The translations under genes and the position numbers were made by a program. A model generated the notes under the pieces. That model saw only the letters and a program-made list of their open reading frames with translations. It had not been told where the DNA came from and ran no database searches. A DNA stretch of 64,000 nucleotides from a virus, in the IMG/VR virus record IMGVR_UViG_3300017917_003388, positions 110,695-174,694 of that record; one strand, 5' to 3'. How positions within the stretch are numbered: the stretch's first letter is position 1; each line of letters starts with the position of its first letter. Below are positions 26,604 to 35,448 of this stretch, piece by piece.

Positions 26604-27608
26604 TTAACCTAATGTAGTTAATGATGAATCAGTATTAATTTGTGGTAATGGATATTTATTTCTTTCTAACATAGTTTGTTTTATAATAATCCCTGTTGAT
26701 AAACTAGATTTTGATGGGGTAAAATCTTGTATCATTTTAAATAATGAATTATCATAAAATTTTATAAGTCTAATATAATCCCATAAATTGTAATTACTAA
26801 TATATTTAGAAAAATATTCATCTCTTAATCTGTTTAAATCTGGATAAAAAGTTAAGGAAGATGAAATCTGTCTTGGATCTCCAATATAATTACCTATGTT
26901 AAAAAATCCAAGTTGTTCTATTATATCATCATTTACTTCATCTTGTGGAGAAAAACCAACTTCTATATAATTTATATTTTTATTAAAGTTATTCTCAGAA
27001 TTATGTTCTTGTTGAATTGAAATATATTGAGATAAAGTTTGATCTAATATATCATCTGAATTTGTTATTTTTATTTTTTCTGATATTGTATTTTTTATAC
27101 CAGAATTAAATGATTTTTGATATATTATTTCTGTTTGAGGAGAAAAAGAATATACTCCATTTAATGTATAAATACTACTAGTAAAATTAGAACTAGATAT
27201 AAAAAATGAAGATGTTGAAGGAATTTTAGAAATACTAGGATGAACAGATATTCTAGTAGATAATGAAATATCATTATCTAATACTGTCCCTAATGGAGCT
27301 CTAAATATTAATTTATTTAATGATGTATTAGTTCCTGTTTCTTCATTCCCCTCAATTGAATATGGATTCATAACATAATCATCAAACTTATCTTCATCTA
27401 GATTAAAATTATAAAATCTTAACTCTTGAAATGAACCAGAAAATGGAGTATATGTTTTCCCATTTATATTTAAATCAGAAGGAGAAGATAAATAAAAACT
27501 TCCACTTCTAATATTAGAAAAAGCTGATGATGAAATACTAGATGAACTTTGAAATCCTAAAATATGCCCATCATACCCAGTATATATTTTATTTTTAGAA
27601 TATAACAT
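26604..27608 (-). CDS. C-terminal half of split LamG-like structural protein
   Basis: The 334-aa protein begins MLYSKNKIYTGYDGHILGFQ and continues GSFYLSSPSDLNINGKTYTP, FSGSFQELRFYNF. These are the central and final strands of a LamG/concanavalin-like domain whose first strands form the end of the upstream ORF (27629..29830). Later parts are Ser/Ile-rich beta and end in a helical segment (RLRDEYFSKYISNYNLWDYI). It starts 20 nt after the upstream stop, in another frame. It may be translated separately, or the pair may be one protein joined by frameshift. Confidence 0.65.
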   Translation of the reverse strand: MLYSKNKIYTGYDGHILGFQSSSSISSSAFSNIRSGSFYLSSPSDLNINGKTYTPFSGSFQELRFYNFNLDEDKFDDYVMNPYSIEGNEETGTNTSLNKLIFRAPLGTVLDNDISLSTRISVHPSISKIPSTSSFFISSSNFTSSIYTLNGVYSFSPQTEIIYQKSFNSGIKNTISEKIKITNSDDILDQTLSQYISIQQEHNSENNFNKNINYIEVGFSPQDEVNDDIIEQLGFFNIGNYIGDPRQISSSLTFYPDLNRLRDEYFSKYISNYNLWDYIRLIKFYDNSLFKMIQDFTPSKSSLSTGIIIKQTMLERNKYPLPQINTDSSLTTLG

Positions 27609-27628
27609 TCTTATTTAATTTTTTAAAG

Positions 27629-29830
27629 TTAATTAAAATTATACATTACGGACCACCATTCTTTATTAAAAAACGGTAAATAAATTGATGAAGAAGTATA
27701 GTTAGTCAAATCAATAAACTTCAATGTACCGTATTCGTTATATGGGTCAGGAATTGAACCTGAATATGAACCACTATTATATCCTGAACCTGTATATTCT
27801 AAGGTTAAAACAAAATTATTTTCAGGTGAATATGCTAATACTTGATCATATGAACTAGAATTAGGAATACCTTCTGTTTTAAATCTAAATTCAATAGTAA
27901 AAGATGATGAATTATTCCCCATATTTCCCCCACCATAAATATCAGTACCATAAATTCCTATCCCATATCCACCAGAATATGAACTTGTATCAACATATAT
28001 TGGAACTTGAATGTATCCAGAACTGGTAGTATAAAAAGCATAATTAAATTGATTTTGGAAATTATCCCATGTTTCATTAAATGAAGATTTACCCCCAAAT
28101 TCATTTATTCGTAGAATAGTATCATCTACTCCATATATATTAGTTAATAATTTTAATCCTTCAACTGTTCCTTTTTTCTTTAATAAAACAGGAATGTTAT
28201 GGTATATTCGTTTGTAAATTTCTTTATTTACGTCATCTAATGGTTTAATACTAGAACTATTAGAAGATGACACCACATTATTGATATATTCATAACCTGA
28301 GGGTGTTGGGAGTGAACCAGTTATATATGGTATATTTATTATACTTCCGGATACTGTTAAACCTAATAATGCAGAATATAGATCATTTGATGAATAATTA
28401 TTTTGATATATATTAATACCTAAATCTCTAATAGCCTGTGCTACTATATCTTTAGATATACCAAATTCTAATCTATTATCAGCATCAAATTTATTAGTTA
28501 CATCTTTAATATATAACCATATATTATCAAAATGTTGTCCTACCATATTTGTAAACAAAAAATATGGTTCATTATTTTCATCTTCTCTCAAATATGATGG
28601 TATTGCATTTAATAATATATCTTTATTTTCAGAATCATATAAAGATGCTGAATATATTTGGTCTGTTAACCAAGTTTGACCTTCGGAAGATGTAACTGAA
28701 AAATTTATATATGGTGGATTGTTATTAATTTTGGGCCATGATTTACTAGAGGATTCATAATATAAAAAGTATTCATATCCATCAAAATTTGTTATTATGT
28801 CATTTATTTTATTATCTATTACTACTTTACTAGAAGAAACATATATATTTGAACCACTAATATTTAATTGATTACTACTATTATTATATTCTTCTATTAA
28901 TGATAATTTATAATAAAAATTTTCAAGTCTAGTTTGAGCTGATGAGAAATGTATAAAATCAGAATATTTAGTATAATCTATATTTATCTCAATTCCTTTT
29001 TCAGCTAAAAGACTGTTTATTTGGTATTGCAAACTTCCAGAACCAGGAACTGATGTATTAGATTTTAATATGGTTAAATTTTGATATGGAGTTGAGTTAT
29101 TAATTTGATCTTGAATATCTATATTAAAATTAGGACCACTAATGAATTGTGCATCATCATCTATTGAAAATATACTTATTAATTCAATATTATATGCTTG
29201 AGATTCAGATATTTTTTCAACAACCCAACATTTATCATTAAATGAAAATAATTCAGGTAAAGGTTCATATAATTTAATTAATACTGTTGGATCTAATGGA
29301 TTACTTTGATCTAAAGCAATATTATTAGCTATAATCAAATTATTATTACCAAAATTCAAATAAAAATCTAAATATACTCCTTGATTATTTTGTATTTCAA
29401 CAGCAAATGCATTTACTAAATCTATTACATCAGAATTAGATATTTGAGTAGTATTTAATCTTAATTCTGTTCTATCAGCACTTATATCCTGTATATAGAA
29501 TGGTTTATCAACTGATGATGTTAATTTTCTTTTTAAAAAATTATATAATGTGTAATACTGCCCTTCATTAAACCCCTGTGATTCTAAATCATTTTGGGGA
29601 TTTAAAATTATATTATCATCTTGGATTGTATATCCTGTGTATCCAATGTTATTTTGGTATAAAATATTTTTATTTAAATCAAATATTATATATTCAATAT
29701 AATTTTCATTAGGATTAAAAGTTATATCTTCTTTAATGAAATTAGATATAAGTTCATTATCTTTTATGGAGTATTCTTGAAATTGGAATGACTCAGGATT
29801 TATAGCTTGTATTGATATCTTTTTATCCAT
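27629..29830 (-). CDS. N-terminal part of split LamG-like tail structural protein
   Basis: The 733-aa protein is beta-rich with two recognisable parts. About 420-580 (WLYIKDVTNKFDADNRLEFG, IVAQAIRDLGINIYQNNYSS, RIYHNIPVLLKKKGTVEGLK) is a conserved helical domain of large tail proteins. About 645-733 opens a LamG domain (SFTIEFRFKTEGIPNSSSYD, LPFFNKEWWSVMYNF) that stops abruptly at TAA. The missing strands are encoded by the next ORF. It overlaps the upstream gene by 8 nt. A role in the tail or baseplate periphery is likely. Confidence 0.68.
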   Translation of the reverse strand: MDKKISIQAINPESFQFQEYSIKDNELISNFIKEDITFNPNENYIEYIIFDLNKNILYQNNIGYTGYTIQDDNIILNPQNDLESQGFNEGQYYTLYNFLKRKLTSSVDKPFYIQDISADRTELRLNTTQISNSDVIDLVNAFAVEIQNNQGVYLDFYLNFGNNNLIIANNIALDQSNPLDPTVLIKLYEPLPELFSFNDKCWVVEKISESQAYNIELISIFSIDDDAQFISGPNFNIDIQDQINNSTPYQNLTILKSNTSVPGSGSLQYQINSLLAEKGIEINIDYTKYSDFIHFSSAQTRLENFYYKLSLIEEYNNSSNQLNISGSNIYVSSSKVVIDNKINDIITNFDGYEYFLYYESSSKSWPKINNNPPYINFSVTSSEGQTWLTDQIYSASLYDSENKDILLNAIPSYLREDENNEPYFLFTNMVGQHFDNIWLYIKDVTNKFDADNRLEFGISKDIVAQAIRDLGINIYQNNYSSNDLYSALLGLTVSGSIINIPYITGSLPTPSGYEYINNVVSSSNSSSIKPLDDVNKEIYKRIYHNIPVLLKKKGTVEGLKLLTNIYGVDDTILRINEFGGKSSFNETWDNFQNQFNYAFYTTSSGYIQVPIYVDTSSYSGGYGIGIYGTDIYGGGNMGNNSSSFTIEFRFKTEGIPNSSSYDQVLAYSPENNFVLTLEYTGSGYNSGSYSGSIPDPYNEYGTLKFIDLTNYTSSSIYLPFFNKEWWSVMYNFN

Positions 29831-30170
29831 TAGAACCTGAAACTTGTAGGTTGATTAATTGTTGATTTAATTCTAAATTTTGTTGTTGTAATAGATTAAT
29901 TTCATCTATTAATGCTTGAATATCTGAATTTATTGATGTTTCTCCAACATATTCTGTACTAGTTTTAATTAAATATTCATGAGAATTAATTTCTCCATTT
30001 TTAGGAATATCAAGAAATAATTCTTCATAGTATTTAAAAAATTCACTTATTGTAATTGTCGAAGTAGGAATATTATTTGAAGATAGAGATGTAGCCAATT
30101 GAGAAAAATTAGTATCTATTACTTTCTCATATTGGTTTTTAACATATAATTTTTTATTTAAATTACCCAT
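29823..30170 (-). CDS. Small tail-region protein with C-terminal coiled coil
   Basis: The 115-aa protein has a helical N-terminal domain (NQYEKVIDTNFSQLATSL, ISEFFKYYEELFLDI) and a C-terminal heptad repeat (DIQALIDEINLLQQQNLELN, about 83-102). It is overlapped at both ends by tail genes, which suggests a coupled adaptor or chaperone subunit. No named family. Confidence 0.6.
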   Translation of the reverse strand: MGNLNKKLYVKNQYEKVIDTNFSQLATSLSSNNIPTSTITISEFFKYYEELFLDIPKNGEINSHEYLIKTSTEYVGETSINSDIQALIDEINLLQQQNLELNQQLINLQVSGSNG

Positions 30171-31272
30171 TTATTATTTTAAAATTATAATTATCATTAA
30201 ATATTATTGTTTGTCCATCAATTTCTATTTTTATTAAAATAGTATAATATCTTTCAGGTTGTAAACCATTCATATATATATTAAAATAACTACTTGTTTC
30301 ATCTCGACTTAATTTAGTATAATTACTAAAATCTATAACATATTCATTAGTATATAAATCTTTTATTGCATAGTATGAATTATCAGGTAAATAATAATTT
30401 TGAACATAATATGATGAGGTTTGGAAAGTTCTAGCAGGATATTCAGGTCTAGAATATACTCTAAATTTTGATATACTATCATTATAAAATTGTCCTAAAT
30501 TTTCTCCAATAGTTATAACACATTGTGAATCGTTAAGAATTGGTAATGATGATGAACCTGTAGAGAATATATTATTTTCCCACATGAATTCCAAATATGG
30601 AGGATAAATAGTATTACTATCTACTGAAAAGTATTTTATTTTTGGTTGAACATTTATATTATCAATAAATTCTTCTTTTTGCTTAATAATAAATCCTTCA
30701 TTTTCTATTGATGCACTATACCATGCTTTAACAATATTAGTTACATCTATATTTATATCTTTATCCGAATAATATGATAATACTTGGGAACCACTTAAAG
30801 ATTGAGTTACATACCATGTTCCACCTCCCATTGATGAAGATGTACTATACGAACCGGTAGTTCCTGGAGAATATGAGCTAGTTTCCCACATACTTCCACT
30901 AGTATAATTTCTCCAAATCCAACTTACCCCATTTTGTATTTCAGGAATAAATGAGTATTTACCATTACCCATATCCCAAGATTGTGATATAGGATATACT
31001 TCTAATGTTGTATCTGAACTTATTGCTTCCCCTGTAGCTATAAAGCATCTCAAATTTGATTTCCATTCTGAACCTGATATTAGATTATTTATGACATTTG
31101 TTATATCATTAGTGTCATATTTAATTAAAAATCTACTAGTTTGGGGAAATGGATTTTCAGAATTTCCTATTTCTAATGAAGTTTCAATTATTTCATCTAG
31201 TCCTGTATTTTTATTAGGGTATAATGAGTATATTGTAGCATCTTTGGTTGGGAATATTTTATAAACAGCCAT
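30163..31272 (-). CDS. Structural protein with DNRLRE-like domain
   Basis: The 369-aa protein starts MAVYKIFPTKDATIYSLYPN, then RFLIKYDTNDITNVI and DVTNIVKAWYSASIENEGFI then IKQKEE (about 182-205). The 'Tkdat.y....N.G.......R.li.fd' opening and the 'dvT..v..w......N.GF.i' segment match DNRLRE-type beta-sandwich domains used in adhesion and fibre proteins. Ser/Gly/Tyr-rich loops lie between. It is placed next to the gp6-like gene, so a baseplate-attached structural role is likely. Confidence 0.68.
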   Translation of the reverse strand: MAVYKIFPTKDATIYSLYPNKNTGLDEIIETSLEIGNSENPFPQTSRFLIKYDTNDITNVINNLISGSEWKSNLRCFIATGEAISSDTTLEVYPISQSWDMGNGKYSFIPEIQNGVSWIWRNYTSGSMWETSSYSPGTTGSYSTSSSMGGGTWYVTQSLSGSQVLSYYSDKDINIDVTNIVKAWYSASIENEGFIIKQKEEFIDNINVQPKIKYFSVDSNTIYPPYLEFMWENNIFSTGSSSLPILNDSQCVITIGENLGQFYNDSISKFRVYSRPEYPARTFQTSSYYVQNYYLPDNSYYAIKDLYTNEYVIDFSNYTKLSRDETSSYFNIYMNGLQPERYYTILIKIEIDGQTIIFNDNYNFKIING

Positions 31273-31294
31273 TATTTAATATTAAAAAAATTAA

Positions 31295-33136
31295 TTAAAA
31301 TGATGAACATCTTCCTGATATATCAGTTGATGGGTATTTTATTTCAAAAATCATAGGGTCTAAAGATGGATAAACAACATTATTCTTAGTAGCTCCAGAT
31401 ATATCATAAGCATATTTAGAATAACCTATATTTTCTCCAGTTTTATTAGTTATATTTACTGATTTAACAGTTTGTACTCCATCTATCTTATCTAACAATA
31501 TATATATTTCTTTAAGCATTATCGGTTGATTTATTTGCCATTTGGATATATCAAAATAATTTTGAAGAGCTGTTATACAGTTTGTTAATACCTCATTAGT
31601 ATTATAATTAGGTAATATTATTATATCAAAATCTACACCTATATTTATAATAAATGCATCTTTTATATTTATTGAATCATTTACCATTCTATATTGTGAT
31701 AAATAAGTAGATAAATTTTGTTTAAGTGCAATTGAAGCAGTATTTAGGTTTCCATCTTTATTAAGAGTTAACACATATAAATCCAAAATTCCTTCATTTT
31801 TATTAGATGATGAATTTCTAATTTTAGTAGGTTCAATATATGCTTTAAATATACTTCCATATTTTGAAGGCATACTCAATGATCTTACCAAATAATCATT
31901 TGGGATTACATTTCTTAATTGAGAAGCAAAATTCATTGATGAATTTTGTCTTATTTCCTGAATTGTATCACCATCACCTCCTCCAGAAGCTGCTTCTGGA
32001 TTAGTAACAGCTAATGAATTGAATATATCATTAGCAGTTATATTATTTAAATTATATTTTAAAAATGATATATCACCATTGATATTAGTTAATGTATTTG
32101 AAGAAACATTAGATGATACTCCACCTCCTGTTAAATATCTAAATGTTAATACTGTATTGGATGGAGAAATACCATATGTTTTAGTATATAAAAAATTAGA
32201 TGGAGAAAAGGCAGTAGTTAATTTAGTTTGTTCAAATGGTAATCCTAATCCTATGTTATCCATATTTGGAATTATAGTTTCATCAGTATCTAAACTATTC
32301 CCTGCACCAAATTGGATTTGTAATGTTGTTGAATTTTTAAATCTAGTTGTAAATCTATATTGGGTTTTTTTAAGTTTTAATAAATATGGTGTGTCATTAT
32401 ATATATATAAATTAGGATCATTAATATTTGTGTTTTTAATAGAATCAAAAACCATTTCTTGACCTAAATAATCTACTTCATTCCATGTATTTCCTTCACT
32501 ATCTATAACATCTAAAATACCTATTATGTTTGAAGCATTTATTTCTACTGTAGGAAATGGGGTAGGAGAACCAAAACTAAATGTTGTTGTATTAATAGTA
32601 GATGATATTGCTTTTCTAGTTTTTTTAAGTAAAAAATAAGTAGGATTACCAGCTGATATTTCATATACAGATATTTCTGTTGGGTCTAAAGAACTAGATG
32701 ATGAAAAATCAACAGGTTCTTCAATCAAAAATGATATACCATTTGAATCTGATACTGTAGAATTTGAATTTATAAATAAAGCATAATCAAAATCAGGAAC
32801 ATATTCAGAGCCAGATAATATTGATGGAATTTTTTGATATAAATCTATGTTTGTAGTAGCAACTCCTGTTACTTTTGGTTTATAACCAAACATATATGCT
32901 AATTCAAATAAATTATTAGATTGTCTAGCGAATTGTAAATAATTTTCTTGAATCTGGTTATCTAAATAAAATGATAATACATCACCAACATATGCTGACA
33001 TTTCTAAGAACATCATTCCTGGAGATGCAGGAGTAAAATCATTATATGTAGTTGGAAAATATGTTTTAGCATAATCTATCAGATTAGCTCTAAATTCCGA
33101 AAAATCTTTATTTATATATTTTATATTTTTATTCAT
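31295..33136 (-). CDS. Baseplate wedge protein, T4 gp6-like (baseplate J family)
   Basis: The 613-aa protein begins MNKNIKYINKDFSEFRANLI, followed by YAKTYFPTTYNDFTPASPGM (22-41), MFLEMSAYVGDVLSFYLDNQ and QENYLQFARQSNNLFELAYM. This is the classic gp6 N-terminus that heterodimerises at the baseplate rim. The C-terminal third (IGVDFDIIILPNYNTNEVLT, MLKEIYILLDKIDGVQTVKS) is the baseplate-J core. Size and neighbours (gp25-like gene directly upstream, 2-nt gap) agree. Confidence 0.92.
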   Translation of the reverse strand: MNKNIKYINKDFSEFRANLIDYAKTYFPTTYNDFTPASPGMMFLEMSAYVGDVLSFYLDNQIQENYLQFARQSNNLFELAYMFGYKPKVTGVATTNIDLYQKIPSILSGSEYVPDFDYALFINSNSTVSDSNGISFLIEEPVDFSSSSSLDPTEISVYEISAGNPTYFLLKKTRKAISSTINTTTFSFGSPTPFPTVEINASNIIGILDVIDSEGNTWNEVDYLGQEMVFDSIKNTNINDPNLYIYNDTPYLLKLKKTQYRFTTRFKNSTTLQIQFGAGNSLDTDETIIPNMDNIGLGLPFEQTKLTTAFSPSNFLYTKTYGISPSNTVLTFRYLTGGGVSSNVSSNTLTNINGDISFLKYNLNNITANDIFNSLAVTNPEAASGGGDGDTIQEIRQNSSMNFASQLRNVIPNDYLVRSLSMPSKYGSIFKAYIEPTKIRNSSSNKNEGILDLYVLTLNKDGNLNTASIALKQNLSTYLSQYRMVNDSINIKDAFIINIGVDFDIIILPNYNTNEVLTNCITALQNYFDISKWQINQPIMLKEIYILLDKIDGVQTVKSVNITNKTGENIGYSKYAYDISGATKNNVVYPSLDPMIFEIKYPSTDISGRCSSF

Positions 33137-33138
33137 TA

Positions 33139-33546
33139 TTATGAAAATATTATATTTATATCATCTTCAATTCCAGTATTTAATATAGAATAATATAATT
33201 GTATATTAATTTCATTATAATCTGGAAGTTTGTCTATTGTTATTTTGTTTATTTTTATATTATTAAAATATTGTTCTAACATATATTGAATGTTAGTTTC
33301 TAAATCATCTAAATTATCATTGGTTATTTGTTCAAATATAAAAGCTCTTAAATTAGCCCCAAATAAGTTATTTAAGTATCTTTCATTTTTATTGGTTAAA
33401 AATAAATTTAATAGATTATTTCTAATAGCATCTTTAGTAGTGTATGTAGAAAAAAATACACCAGGAGCATTAAAAGGGATAGATACACCAATGGCTGTAC
33501 CAGGTTTAAGATCTATAGGATATATTTTTTTATTACCAAAAGCCAT
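33139..33546 (-). CDS. Baseplate wedge subunit, T4 gp25-like (GPW/gp25 family)
   Basis: The 135-aa protein has the GPW_gp25 layout. GTAIGVSIPFNAPGVFFSTY precedes TTKDAIRNNLLNLFLTNKNE (about 36-55), RYLNNLFGANLRAFIFEQIT and a final beta hairpin. The 'R.N..nlllT..gER.....G..l...lfe' core is clear. In T4-like tails gp25 joins sheath and wedge. The gene directly precedes the gp6-like gene, the usual order. Confidence 0.92.
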   Translation of the reverse strand: MAFGNKKIYPIDLKPGTAIGVSIPFNAPGVFFSTYTTKDAIRNNLLNLFLTNKNERYLNNLFGANLRAFIFEQITNDNLDDLETNIQYMLEQYFNNIKINKITIDKLPDYNEINIQLYYSILNTGIEDDINIIFS

Positions 33547-33549
33547 ATG

Positions 33550-33894
33550 TTATCTATTCAATAATGCATTTATACTATCTAAACTTAATTGACCACTAGG
33601 TAAAGGACCATTTATCGGATCTACATTTTCATTCAAATTAAATTCTCCTTCTAAACCAGTTTTGGGACCTTTCATCATATCTTCCAAAATATCAGTATAA
33701 GATTGACGCATTTGTGTTGGTGTTAATTGATTTTGATGAGGATTAAAATCTGATTTATGTTGATTATTATTGATATTTTCTTTCAAATATGTTTTATTAT
33801 TATTAATAGCTTCAATAAGTATATTTTTTATCTCATCACGAAATACTTCTCTTACTGATTCTGTTATTATTGTTTTTAATTGTTCTATTTTCAT
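33550..33894 (-). CDS. Small protein with targeting-type N-terminus and disordered body
   Basis: The 114-aa protein starts MKIEQLKTIITESVREVFRD (I-I-T-E at 9-12), the same signal as in the head genes, then an Asn/Gln-rich disordered middle and RQSYTDILEDMMKGPKTGLE. The C-terminal NGPLPSGQLSLDSINALLNR is a short helix. It sits between baseplate genes. It may be packaged in the head or be an assembly factor. ATATTTATAATT lies directly before the ATG. Confidence 0.58.
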   Translation of the reverse strand: MKIEQLKTIITESVREVFRDEIKNILIEAINNNKTYLKENINNNQHKSDFNPHQNQLTPTQMRQSYTDILEDMMKGPKTGLEGEFNLNENVDPINGPLPSGQLSLDSINALLNR

Positions 33895-33912
33895 AATTAT
33901 AAATATTTTATA

Positions 33913-34713
33913 CTATAAAGCTTCTAAATTATTGTTATCTATTATTAATTTAATTTGTTCAATTAATACATTTGGGGTTGAGGTGAAAGATAAAGGAGTT
34001 TGTAATAATATAATACCTTGTTTATTTCTAGCCACAGCTTTTCGACGACTAACTGTTGGAGAAAAATATTCTTCTAATATATCCAATGTAAATCCTTTAT
34101 ATATATTTTCAACCAATGTATCATTATATTGTTGGTTTATGTTATTTATGTAACTATTAGATGAAATTAAATCATCTGAATTAACCCCACACCTAGTTAA
34201 ATACAAATCTATATTTTTAATTAATGCATATAATTTATATATCACATCATTAGCATAACTTAAAGCCTCAGATATTGAATTAATTTTATTTTTAGCAAGC
34301 TGAATCTTAGGAGATATAATTTCGGTAATATCTTTTAAAGTATTAATAGCTGCTGGAGCAGCACCAGGAGTAACTGGAATAAGGTTTAGAGCTATATTAG
34401 CTGCAATTCGAGCTTTGTTAGTAGTGTCTAAAATAATAGAAGTAGTATCTACTACATTTGATAATGTATTGATTGGTTTACTTAAAATTTCTATAGTATT
34501 AGATGTAGTATTTAATATGTTTAATAATTTATTTCTGGTTTGAGTAATTTTATCTAATTCATCTTTATTAAGACAACTACTAGGCATTATCACATCTTTT
34601 TGTCCTATATTTATTATACCTACAGTATCTGCAATACTCACTATTTGGGGTATTAATTTTTTGATAAGCTTCTGAGTATTATTTAATATTAATATGGGTA
34701 TTTTGTTACTCAT
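33913..34713 (-). CDS. Baseplate/tail-region helical protein, unknown
   Basis: The 266-aa protein is mostly helical with Ile/Asn/Thr-rich repeats (about 60-165). The C-terminus, SPTVSRRKAVARNKQGIILL and FTSTPNVLIEQIKLIIDNNN, has strands typical of baseplate-hub-associated proteins. Its position between the peptidoglycan-binding protein and gp25 suggests a hub, tube-cap or tape-chaperone role. No family recognised. Confidence 0.55.
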   Translation of the reverse strand: MSNKIPILILNNTQKLIKKLIPQIVSIADTVGIINIGQKDVIMPSSCLNKDELDKITQTRNKLLNILNTTSNTIEILSKPINTLSNVVDTTSIILDTTNKARIAANIALNLIPVTPGAAPAAINTLKDITEIISPKIQLAKNKINSISEALSYANDVIYKLYALIKNIDLYLTRCGVNSDDLISSNSYINNINQQYNDTLVENIYKGFTLDILEEYFSPTVSRRKAVARNKQGIILLQTPLSFTSTPNVLIEQIKLIIDNNNLEAL

Positions 34714-34716
34714 AAA

Positions 34717-35448
34717 TTATAATGAATTGATAATTTTAGATTGTGATTGTAAATAATTTCTTTGTTTTTCTAAAAGTAATGATTTAACATTTTCAGATGA
34801 TATATTATTAATAATTGGGGTATCTATTTTATCCCAAATTTTAGGTATAGCTTGTTTTATTAAATATTGATCATGTATTGATGGATTATATAATTCATAA
34901 TATATTAAAGCAGGAAATTGATTTTGTTTTGATAATTGAGTATTTTTTTTACTTATTACATATCTTTTATTTCCCCATATAGCTGGATATAATGATGATT
35001 CAGGATAATTATCTAATGATGGTTTATATATATTAGAACGAGGATAAAACATTTGAAGTGTTTGAGTACCAACCCATCCATCAATTTGAACATTAGGGTC
35101 TGTTTTTTGTGTAAATTTTTGGATGGCTATTATATCTTCATTAGTTATAGGATTATTAATTCCTCTATATTTGTTATTAAAAGTAGCCCATATAGATGTG
35201 CGTTTATTTGTATTAAATTCATTTATTAATTCTAAACTAATTTCTTTTTTACCTGAGAGTGAATTTATATCTGTTGAAATTTCTTTATCTTGTATAAATA
35301 AATAAAAAAATGCCCATTTATCTGCTACACTACCCGGAGGGAATTTATTTACATATTCTATATCTAATGGATTATTATTATTCAATACAGGTGCGGTTAA
35401 ATCTACACCTGATGTTACTCCAAATTTATTATCACCTATATTTCCCAT
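34717..35448 (-). CDS. Baseplate-associated protein with peptidoglycan-binding-like domain
   Basis: In this 243-aa protein, residues about 100-142 read EDIIAIQKFTQKTDPNVQID then GWVGTQTLQMFYP. This is the PG_binding_1 signature: 'v...Q.......v.vDG..G..T....'. Flanking sequence is unrelated to known hydrolases and no catalytic motif is seen. It lies next to the spike gene, so it may help the tail tip engage the cell wall or anchor a separate lysozyme. Confidence 0.72.
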   Translation of the reverse strand: MGNIGDNKFGVTSGVDLTAPVLNNNNPLDIEYVNKFPPGSVADKWAFFYLFIQDKEISTDINSLSGKKEISLELINEFNTNKRTSIWATFNNKYRGINNPITNEDIIAIQKFTQKTDPNVQIDGWVGTQTLQMFYPRSNIYKPSLDNYPESSLYPAIWGNKRYVISKKNTQLSKQNQFPALIYYELYNPSIHDQYLIKQAIPKIWDKIDTPIINNISSENVKSLLLEKQRNYLQSQSKIINSL

